Shown in pieces: positions 1-5,040 of a stretch of 6,276 nucleotides of DNA. The stretch spans positions 1 to 6,276 of the forward strand of contig WFTA01000058.1 in NCBI GenBank assembly GCA_015485715.1. Reading direction: 5' to 3'. Under the pieces are notes generated by a model that was given only the letters and a program-made list of their open reading frames with translations, was not told the DNA's origin and did not search any database. The DNA is from Patescibacteria group bacterium (GTDB lineage: Bacteria; Patescibacteriota; Patescibacteriia; WFTA01; S139-112). Every line of letters starts with the position of its first letter. Within the stretch, counting starts at the first letter, position 1. The position numbers and the translations under genes were made by a program.

Positions 1-338
1 CCTATCATCAGCATAAATACAGCTGCAAAAGCAACCAGTCCTATGAAAAATTTATATAAAAGCACTATATACTGCTGAAGGCTTTCTACATAGTAAAACT
101 CTTTCTGGTCATAAATAATCCTGCCGTCTTTATACTGAGCTACCTTGTCTTTGATGCAGGTTTGAGTGACTCCCGGAATTTGAACCTGCAGGATAATACC
201 TCCTCTTTCCTGTACTGTTTCACAACTCTCTTGAGCATAGGCAGGCACAGCAGTCAGTACAGATGAAAATATGAAAATAGATGTAAGGACACCCAAAATA
301 ACATTTAATATTTTTTTTCTTTGTATAAAATATTTCAT
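1..338 (-). CDS. T4SS-pilin-like secreted membrane protein, 3' end cut off by window edge
   Basis: The frame opens at ATG 338-336 and runs without a stop to position 1, giving 112 complete codons. Residues 1-9 are basic (MKYFIQRKK) and residues 10-32 are hydrophobic. They are followed by VPAYA/QES, a good signal peptidase I site after Ala35. The segment at about 36-88 is hydrophilic and has two cysteines (C39 and C61) that could form a disulfide. A second hydrophobic segment starts near residue 90 (YIVLLYKFFIGLVAFAAVFM) and is still running at the edge. A signal peptide, an 'IPGVT' stretch and then 'YI..LY.FFIGLV' match my memory of the small T4SS-pilin (VirB2-like) proteins next to PrgI/VirB4 genes in Patescibacteria. 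The expected role is an exported or membrane-embedded pilus subunit, which is inferred. No Shine-Dalgarno precedes the ATG, and a promoter candidate sits directly upstream. An in-frame TTG at 350-348 is a possible but less likely start. Without the C-terminus the family call is moderate; the secreted membrane topology is well supported. Confidence 0.72.
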   Translation of the reverse strand, partial: MKYFIQRKKILNVILGVLTSIFIFSSVLTAVPAYAQESCETVQERGGIILQVQIPGVTQTCIKDKVAQYKDGRIIYDQKEFYYVESLQQYIVLLYKFFIGLVAFAAVFMLMI

Positions 339-356
339 ATTGTAATTATACAATAT
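337..356. promoter_or_regulatory. Perfect 8-bp dyad across the -10 box and start codon (operator-like)
   Basis: The sequence ATATTGTA-ATTA-TACAATAT is a perfect inverted repeat with 8-bp arms and a 4-nt centre. It covers the predicted -10 box, the transcription start and the first bases of the ATG of the pilin-like gene. A repressor bound here would block the promoter. Alternatively, it could be a weak hairpin in read-through mRNA from the upstream gene. The stem is almost entirely A-T and has no U-tract, so it is a poor terminator. Confidence 0.4.
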
Positions 357-373
357 TTATAGAATACTACCAA
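345..373 (-). promoter_or_regulatory. Candidate sigma70-type promoter for the pilin-like gene
   Basis: On the minus strand there is a TTGGTA -35 box (373-368; four of six consensus bases) and a perfect TATAAT -10 box (350-345), separated by exactly 17 bp. Counting seven bases past the -10 places the transcription start at about 338, the A of the ATG, which predicts a leaderless or nearly leaderless mRNA. The site lies in the 46-nt gap between two genes. Such matches arise by chance in AT-rich DNA, so this remains a candidate. The spacing and the perfect -10 are what favour it. Confidence 0.5.
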
Positions 374-384
374 CTACTTGTCTA

Positions 385-1041
385 TTAATTACCTATTAAT
401 TGCAATCCTTTTGATATTATTGAGAACACACTTGACCCCGGTATTGGCATTAACGAATATATGTTTAAAAATTTAATTACTGCATCCTTTGTTTGTAATA
501 TACCTGTTACTAATGATATAACTGAAAATATAGCAACAAAGATACCTGCAATAACTCCTACAACCACCATATCTGCAATCAAAACACCCACATATTCTAA
601 AATATTCATTTTAAATTTATCACCCTTGCCAAACATAGACGCCAAAGCATGGAAATTAAGATACAAAAGAGCTATGATGGGGCCGATTATAGTCTCCACA
701 TTAAATAAAGCTATCCATGATAGCATCTTCCACCTGTTTGTCACTTTCCTAAACGCCTTATTTTTTACATATTCTGCAGATTGTCTGCTCCCCTCTTTAT
801 TCAATTTTCTATATGCCAAAAGAGCTCTTCTTCTCTGCAACAGATTTTCTGCCTCAATTGCTTCAGGCAAAAGATTTTCTCCTATATCCTTACCAGACAG
901 CCTTGAAGTATTCCCTGATGAAGCAGGTTTATATCTCTGCAGTGGAACAGAGGTACTTCCTGATGATTGTTTCTGCTGTTGAGCTTTTCTTGCTTTAGCT
1001 CTCTCTAAATCTAATTGATTTTTAATATCAACTTCAGACAT
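385..1041 (-). CDS. Small multi-pass membrane protein with a charged N-terminal cytoplasmic region, unknown function
   Basis: Encodes 218 aa from ATG 1041 to TAA 385-387. Residues 1-55 are polar, low complexity and rich in Gln, Ser, Lys and Arg (for example KARKAQQQKQ). Residues 57-100 look helical and strongly basic (LLQRRRALLAYRKL). Hydrophobic segments follow at about 105-130 (WIALFNVETIIGPIIALLYL) and 150-182 (YVGVLIADMVVVGVIAGIFV). A weaker amphipathic stretch lies near the C-terminus. The basic region before the first segment predicts a cytoplasmic N-terminus. I chose the ATG over an upstream TTG at 1056 because GGAG (1054-1051) sits 9 nt before it, and the TTG would overlap that ribosome site. 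The gene follows the VirB8-like gene by 5 nt, so the two are probably translated together. I do not recognise the family. It is much shorter than VirB6 and has too few membrane segments for it. A membrane subunit of the same machine is the likeliest role, on position alone. Confidence 0.82.
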   Translation of the reverse strand: MSEVDIKNQLDLERAKARKAQQQKQSSGSTSVPLQRYKPASSGNTSRLSGKDIGENLLPEAIEAENLLQRRRALLAYRKLNKEGSRQSAEYVKNKAFRKVTNRWKMLSWIALFNVETIIGPIIALLYLNFHALASMFGKGDKFKMNILEYVGVLIADMVVVGVIAGIFVAIFSVISLVTGILQTKDAVIKFLNIYSLMPIPGSSVFSIISKGLQLIGN

Positions 1042-1046
1042 ATTAT

Positions 1047-1664
1047 TTATCTCCAAAACACTCTGTTTATCTTATATTCATCTCCATCTTGCATAACCTC
1101 TACTTCTGCTTTTTGATTAAACTCCCTGATTTCATCTCCCTGTACTTCCCTTCTTCTTGTCTCAACCACTGCTCTAAATCTTGTATCTGACGGGTTAAAA
1201 TCTTCAAAATCTACAACAACTACTTTGGTAGTAATTCCATAATATCCCTGCCTGTAGGGATATTTTGTCTTGATATCGTCTATATAAGCAGCCAAAAATT
1301 TAGCAAATGATGCAGTGGACATATCTCTAAGCTCTGTCAGATTGGAAAGATCTGTCTGGTTGGAATATGTGCCAAATCTTTCCATAAAATAAGACACAAA
1401 ATTTTTAATCTCCTGCCTTGCCTTTTCCTCCTGCGACAATTCTTTCAGAGAATACTTAACCTCTACCTGAGGTGTTGTAACAGCTGATTCCTGATTTGGA
1501 TTGGCTGTTTCAGGCTTTCCCTTTTGGGCAAGCTCGTTTAAAATTGTATCCAAATCTTTTTCTCTTTGTGGTACAATCAACGGCCTCCAGACAACCAGCC
1601 ACAAAACCACTGCCAAAACTATAACAGATAATACCAAAAATATTATTTTTCTTGTCTGCAGCAT
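1047..1664 (-). CDS. VirB8-like single-pass membrane protein
   Basis: Encodes 205 aa from ATG 1664 to TAA 1047-1049. Residues 1-6 are short and basic. A single membrane anchor spans about 7-26 (IIFLVLSVIVLAVVLWLVVW), followed by a polar linker rich in Gln, Glu, Pro and Thr to about residue 72. A compact alpha/beta domain fills about 75-205. That domain begins with helices (EEKARQEIKNFVSYFMERFGTY), carries YYGITTKVVVVDF and FRAVVETRRREV strands, and ends in EYKINRVFWR. A short cytoplasmic tail, one anchor and an NTF2-like extracytoplasmic domain is the architecture of VirB8/TrbF/TcpC, the periplasmic scaffold of T4SS. The call rests on this layout and the neighbours, with no sequence match checked. 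An in-frame TTG at 1688 would add 8 residues, but it lies inside an intergenic repeat, whereas AGAGG precedes the ATG. Another NTF2-like anchored protein remains possible. Confidence 0.75.
   Translation of the reverse strand: MLQTRKIIFLVLSVIVLAVVLWLVVWRPLIVPQREKDLDTILNELAQKGKPETANPNQESAVTTPQVEVKYSLKELSQEEKARQEIKNFVSYFMERFGTYSNQTDLSNLTELRDMSTASFAKFLAAYIDDIKTKYPYRQGYYGITTKVVVVDFEDFNPSDTRFRAVVETRRREVQGDEIREFNQKAEVEVMQDGDEYKINRVFWR
1049..1054 (-). promoter_or_regulatory. Ribosome binding site deciding the start at 1041
   Basis: GGAGAT on the minus strand, with 9 nt between GGAG and ATG 1041-1039. It overlaps the last codons and stop of the VirB8-like gene, the usual arrangement for coupled translation. 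It is the best Shine-Dalgarno match in the window and argues against the TTG start at 1056. Confidence 0.7.
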
Positions 1665-1667
1665 AAA

Positions 1668-1673
1668 ACCTCT
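1668..1673 (-). promoter_or_regulatory. Ribosome binding site for the VirB8-like gene
   Basis: AGAGGT on the minus strand, with AGAGG ending 4 nt before ATG 1664-1662, slightly closer than ideal. It supports the ATG as start and lies just outside the repeat arm. Confidence 0.5.
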
Positions 1674-1679
1674 ATATAA

Positions 1680-1709
1680 ATTATCCAATTTTCAATAACC
1701 AATTTTCAA
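1680..1709 (-). promoter_or_regulatory. Weak promoter-like pair inside the repeat, upstream of the VirB8-like gene
   Basis: TTGAAA (1709-1704) and GATAAT (1685-1680) are separated by 18 bp on the minus strand; each matches consensus at five of six positions. The implied start near 1673 leaves a leader of about 9 nt that begins with AGAGG. Because the boxes are made from the A/T-rich repeat sequence itself, chance is a serious alternative. Confidence 0.25.
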
Positions 1710-1840
1710 TGAAATCTTCAAAATTTCTAAATTTTCAAATTAACCAACCAATTAACATTTAGCTAAGACTTTATTCAGGTAAATATCTATGAGAACAATT
1801 GATAATTCATTGAAAATTGTAAATTGAAAATTTGAAAATT
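1687..1840. repeat. Intergenic inverted-repeat element, copy B
   Basis: This fills most of the 180-nt gap between the ATPase stop and the VirB8-like start. The outer arms 1687-1696 and 1823-1832 pair perfectly over 10 bp. After a 3x3 internal loop, 1700-1713 and 1806-1819 pair perfectly over 14 bp, enclosing a 92-nt loop (1714-1805). The right arm contains a 20-bp stretch (1821-1840) identical to 3819-3838 in copy A. The left arm matches copy A at 18 of its first 19 positions. No open frame of note lies within. It resembles dispersed AATTTTCAATTTTC-type spacer repeats that I associate with Patescibacteria genomes. It could be a non-autonomous mobile element or a structured mRNA spacer. Confidence 0.75.
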
Positions 1841-1844
1841 AATT

Positions 1845-3722
1845 TTACTCTATCTCCATCTCCAAATTTTTACCTTCATCAAATTTTTTCTTTGCCTCTT
1901 CAATTTCCAGCAATTCCTGAGGATTTGTTGTAATAAGCTGATCTTCAGTATATGATGCTACTATCTTGATAGCTGCCCTTTTATTCCCTGCAAAAAATAT
2001 ACCTTCTCCTACTCCTGAACTAATCAGCAGGTATCTTTCGCTCTGCGTCAGCTTAAATGTCTCAGCTACAGCATCTATGGATGCTTCTGTCTGGGGCATC
2101 AAAAGCCTGAGTGCTGAATTCTCTACCAGTGCTTGGCCATACTTGGAACCCAAAAAATCATTTATATTTTGAGATATAGTGGTCAATCCCAGATAATACT
2201 TTCTTCCCCTCTTTGCAAGAGCAAACAAAAAACTTGCAGAATACTCATTCTCCAGCATCCACCAAGCCTCATCTATGACCAGAATTCTCTTTTTCAACTG
2301 GCTTCTTACTATATTCCATATATAGTTTACTATCGTATACATAGCTATAGGAACCAGCTCCTGCTCCAAATCTCTGACTGAAAAAACAATTAACTGATTA
2401 TTCATATCTACATTGGTAGGATTGTTTAAAAACCCTGAAAATGTACCCTCTGTATACTTTTTAAGCCTCTCCACCATACTCTCTGTACCTTCCATACTCT
2501 CTAAAATCTGCTGCAGATCACTTAAAGTAGGATATTCTAAGTCCTGAGACAAATCAGTGGCTGGGGTTATATCTTTCAGAGCATAGGTCTCTATCAATGC
2601 CCTATCCAGTATAGATGTCTCCTCAACAGTCAAATCTCCAAGCATAATCTTCAACAATCCCTTCAGTGTTGTGATAGCTGTTCTAAGTACATCTGCTGTT
2701 CTTATCTCTTCAGGACGAACTCTGGGAAGATCAAAAGGATTTATCTTTGCTTCAGAGTTGACTGTAATATTAATAAAGGTTCCTCCCACTGCATCTGACA
2801 ATGTTTTATATTCCCTCTCAGGATCTATGATGATAAGATCAGCGCCAAGCATAAGCTGTCTGAGTACTTCCAGCTTGACCGCATAACTCTTACCGCCTCC
2901 GGGAGGACCTAAAACAACCATATTGGCATTTTGAAGAGAAAATCTGTCAAATATAATCAAAGAGTTGTTATGCCTGTTAATACCGTATAAAACACCATCA
3001 TCAGATGTCAGCTCTGCAGAGACAAAAGGAAATCCTGCCGCAAGCGGGGATGTGTTCAGGTTTTGATATATATTAAGCTCATCAGTGAACACAGGCAGTG
3101 TGGAATTATATCCCTGTTCTGTTTGAAAAAGAGCTCTTCTCGTCATCACTATTTTAGATGCAAAAACACCCTCAATCCTATCAGTTAAAATATCCAACTC
3201 TTCTTTACTCTTGGCATAGATTGTCATATACACACCATACTGGAAAAAATGCTCTATACCCTGTGTTATATCATCTCTTAATTTTTCTATATTCCTCAGC
3301 GCTTCTTCCCGCATTGGATCTCTTGGGGCACCTTTTTCTGCATCTGCCATAAGCTGAGCCTCCAATTCTCCTACCTTTTTCTTAAGCTGTTTGAGTATAA
3401 CTCCTGCATCCAGAGGATAAAAGCATTCTGCAAAATCAAACTCTGCAGGATAATCTATAATATCCTCCACCCAGCCCGGTGATATGTATTTAGGAAAAGT
3501 AGTAACAAATAATGTTCTGGCATATATACTGCCAACCTGAACGTAATTAGAAGAAACAACAAAACTAGAAGGAGCTATCAAATCCCTCAACTTCCTTACT
3601 CCCTTTAGATATTCCTTTTCTGCCTCCAAAAGCTCCTGAGGATTTACCAATCTTTCCTTTTCTGCTTCTTTGTTATCCTTTCTGGGAGTTACACTTGAAT
3701 TTTTGCCAAGTAGATTAAACAT
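1845..3722 (-). CDS. VirB4-type T4SS ATPase
   Basis: Encodes 625 aa from ATG 3722 to TAA 1845-1847. It is the energising AAA+/HerA-FtsK-like P-loop ATPase of type IV secretion, which works as a membrane-associated oligomer at the inner face. Counting from the ATG: residues 1-50 are a charged lead; 50-230 are the VirB4/CagE N-terminal type region with a helical, coiled-coil-like insert at about 108-155; Walker A GPPGGGKS is at 272-279 (DNA 2909-2886); a IIIDPEREY strand at 297-305; and FSGFLNNPTNVDM begins near 428. Walker B ILVIDEAWWM is at 480-489, with catalytic Glu485 by family analogy. KRGRKYYLGL holds arginine-finger candidates, and TTISQNINDF at 514-523 is the sensor-like Gln motif. All motifs look intact. 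An in-frame TTG at 3746 would add 8 residues read from the repeat and is rejected; neither start has a clear Shine-Dalgarno. TraC/VirB4 homologues are often about 800 aa, and here part of the N-terminal module appears to be carried by the upstream gene. Confidence 0.95.
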   Translation of the reverse strand: MFNLLGKNSSVTPRKDNKEAEKERLVNPQELLEAEKEYLKGVRKLRDLIAPSSFVVSSNYVQVGSIYARTLFVTTFPKYISPGWVEDIIDYPAEFDFAECFYPLDAGVILKQLKKKVGELEAQLMADAEKGAPRDPMREEALRNIEKLRDDITQGIEHFFQYGVYMTIYAKSKEELDILTDRIEGVFASKIVMTRRALFQTEQGYNSTLPVFTDELNIYQNLNTSPLAAGFPFVSAELTSDDGVLYGINRHNNSLIIFDRFSLQNANMVVLGPPGGGKSYAVKLEVLRQLMLGADLIIIDPEREYKTLSDAVGGTFINITVNSEAKINPFDLPRVRPEEIRTADVLRTAITTLKGLLKIMLGDLTVEETSILDRALIETYALKDITPATDLSQDLEYPTLSDLQQILESMEGTESMVERLKKYTEGTFSGFLNNPTNVDMNNQLIVFSVRDLEQELVPIAMYTIVNYIWNIVRSQLKKRILVIDEAWWMLENEYSASFLFALAKRGRKYYLGLTTISQNINDFLGSKYGQALVENSALRLLMPQTEASIDAVAETFKLTQSERYLLISSGVGEGIFFAGNKRAAIKIVASYTEDQLITTNPQELLEIEEAKKKFDEGKNLEMEIE

Positions 3723-3730
3723 AATGTCAA

Positions 3731-3838
3731 AATTTTCAATTACCAATTTCCAATTTTCAAATCAATTTAATGGGTGATTTGATATTTGGGTTTTGTCATT
3801 TGAATTCTTATTGTTTGAAAATTGAAAATTTGAAAATT
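3731..3838. repeat. Intergenic inverted-repeat element, copy A
   Basis: This occupies most of the 134-nt gap between the TraC-like stop and the ATPase start. Arms 3751-3761 (CAATTTTCAAA) and 3814-3824 pair perfectly over 11 bp. They extend by 5 bp on the outer side after one mismatch (3745-3749 with 3826-3830) and by 4 bp on the inner side with one bulged base. The unpaired centre is about 43 nt. The right arm is three tandem GAAAATT-type units. It has the same orientation relative to the flanking genes as copy B and shares 20 identical bases with it (3819-3838 and 1821-1840). The two centres differ. The left arm stops only 8 nt short of the ATPase ATG. Confidence 0.72.
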
Positions 3839-3856
3839 GGATAATTAATAATATTA

Positions 3857-4561
3857 TTACTTAACATCTTCAACAGCCAAATCGTCTACTTCAGGCAGTT
3901 TTTCATTTTTAGCAATATCCGGATTATATGTATTATAATATAATTCTATTAAACTTGCAGTATCGAGCTGAACAGATGTTATACCCATTGACATCAAAGA
4001 TCCCATTACAAGATCAATTCTTTTCTCAAGCTCATACTTGTACTTTCTGAATTTATCTTCCCGCAGTTTAATAATAGTCTCAGGCATAAAAATAGCTGAC
4101 AATCTGTCAAAAAATCCGCTTCTTTGATCCTGTGCAGGGTCATAAGGCACTACAACATAAAACTTCTTTGACATAATCTCACCTAAAGATACAAGCTCTG
4201 AAATAAATTCAATATATGATAAAGTTTGCTGTCTCAGGAGATCATTGGTCTGCTCTTCTGCCTTCTTTTTAAGACTCTCTCTATAATTATCTATATCAAG
4301 TTTTCTTGACTGAACTACAATTTGAAGAGGAAAAGAAAGAGAATTCAAAAACATCATAAAAGACTGAAATGTTGCCTCCTGTTCTTCCTCAGATTTTAAA
4401 GCAAGGTTTACAGATGAAACCAAAAGCACAGCCCGCAGTGATCCGCTTTTAAGCACAACAACATTATCTCTTATTTCCGCAATATGCAGATATTCCTGTG
4501 TAGATGCTTTGCCTTTATTCTTTTTGCGCACCTTTTTTGTAGTATTAGATTTTACGGGCAT
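3857..4561 (-). CDS. TraC-like / VirB4 N-terminal-type T4SS protein
   Basis: Encodes 234 aa from ATG 4561 to TAA 3857-3859. Residues 1-18 are very basic (lysines and arginines). Residues 23-60 (EYLHIAEIRDNVVVLKSGSL, then RAVLLVSSVNLALKSEEEQ) and IVVQSRKLDIDNY at about 81-93 match the TraC-like N-terminal module of VirB4-type ATPases as I recall it. A long helix follows (about 94-130) and then a KKFYVVVPYDP strand near 132-142. There is no Walker motif, so it cannot hydrolyse ATP itself. In conjugation systems this module links the ATPase to the inner-membrane complex, and here it is a separate gene immediately before the ATPase gene. Its start overlaps the last 17 nt of the PrgI gene and lacks a Shine-Dalgarno, which suggests translational coupling. 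The acidic C-terminus (PEVDDLAVEDVK) is intact. I see no sign that it is a frameshifted piece of the ATPase gene, because 110 nt of repeat-bearing spacer separates the two and the ATPase keeps its own N-terminal region. Confidence 0.85.
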   Translation of the reverse strand: MPVKSNTTKKVRKKNKGKASTQEYLHIAEIRDNVVVLKSGSLRAVLLVSSVNLALKSEEEQEATFQSFMMFLNSLSFPLQIVVQSRKLDIDNYRESLKKKAEEQTNDLLRQQTLSYIEFISELVSLGEIMSKKFYVVVPYDPAQDQRSGFFDRLSAIFMPETIIKLREDKFRKYKYELEKRIDLVMGSLMSMGITSVQLDTASLIELYYNTYNPDIAKNEKLPEVDDLAVEDVK

Positions 4562-5033
4562 AGTTATTTATAATATTACTTCTAACGCGAAATGTTGGCG
4601 ACTCTTTGTATATACCACCTGTATCCACTATAAGAGTTAATTCTTTTAATCTGGATTTGCTGTTTATTTTCTTAATCATTTCTTCTGTTGTCTCTCTTCT
4701 TGCCTGATGAAGATCAAAGTCTACTTTTCCTGACATTTGAACATTATCTACAAAAGGTGCCCACACTCTGACAGACGGCTTGGTTACTGATTCCAAAACA
4801 CTTACCAGAAACATATGAAACGGCCTGCCATTTACTTTGTAAAAACCAAACAAAACTATAACCACAACAATTAAAAAAGCCAACAGTATAAACGACAGAC
4901 TCATGCCAAATATTTTATACAATATAACAACACCAAACCCTCCCACCAGTGTTATCACAAACTGACGCATGGTGATAGGACCTAAAATCTTGGCTTCTAC
5001 ATCTATAAATTGTGGTACTACAAAATTATTCAT
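4545..5033 (-). CDS. PrgI family T4SS membrane protein
   Basis: Encodes 162 aa from ATG 5033 to TAA 4545-4547. The N-terminus VVPQFIDVEAKILGPITMRQ is the hallmark of PrgI (Pfam PrgI, related to VirB3/TcpE-type subunits). Two closely spaced membrane helices follow at about 24-40 and 45-64, separated by the short turn KIFGMS. Next come the family-typical GRPFHMFLVSVLES at about 69-82 and a cytoplasmic tail of roughly 75 residues. PrgI/VirB3 proteins anchor the VirB4 ATPase to the cytoplasmic membrane, which fits the gene order PrgI, TraC-like, VirB4. The gene starts 7 nt after the stop of the upstream gene and overlaps the next one by 17 nt, so it sits inside an operon. No clear Shine-Dalgarno precedes the ATG. 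The tail after residue 90 is longer than the core PrgI domain, and its role is unknown. Confidence 0.92.
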   Translation of the reverse strand: MNNFVVPQFIDVEAKILGPITMRQFVITLVGGFGVVILYKIFGMSLSFILLAFLIVVVIVLFGFYKVNGRPFHMFLVSVLESVTKPSVRVWAPFVDNVQMSGKVDFDLHQARRETTEEMIKKINSKSRLKELTLIVDTGGIYKESPTFRVRSNIINNYARKI

Positions 5034-5040
5034 ATGCCAA

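Noticed and set aside
461..982. Plus-strand open frame of 173 codons
   Set aside because: Lies wholly opposite the membrane-protein gene at 385-1041, has no ribosome site, and its peptide shows no domain-like pattern. It is a shadow of the real gene. The other plus-strand frames opposite the minus-strand genes are rejected for the same reason.
385..1041. VirB6 homologue
   Set aside because: Only two clear membrane segments and 218 aa, whereas VirB6 has five or more segments and is larger.
1042..1056. TTG start adding 5 residues to the membrane protein at 385-1041
   Set aside because: This TTG overlaps the GGAG that serves the ATG at 1041.
1665..1688. TTG start adding 8 residues to the VirB8-like protein
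   Set aside because: The codon lies in the repeat, and AGAGG precedes the ATG at 1664 instead.
1665..1844. Rho-independent terminator between the ATPase and VirB8-like genes
   Set aside because: The stem is long but AT-rich, the loop is 92 nt, and no U-tract follows on the minus strand.
3723..3746. TTG start adding 8 residues to the ATPase
   Set aside because: The extra codons are read from the intergenic repeat arm and have no Shine-Dalgarno. The ATG at 3722 is the more natural start.
3723..3856. CRISPR array or tandem repeat locus
   Set aside because: The GAAAATT-type units are 7-8 bp, few in number and lack spacers. Their arrangement is inverted arms, unlike regularly spaced direct repeats.
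3857..4561. Frameshifted 5' fragment of the VirB4 gene
   Set aside because: It has its own start and stop, a conserved complete domain, a separating spacer, and the ATPase keeps its own N-terminal region.
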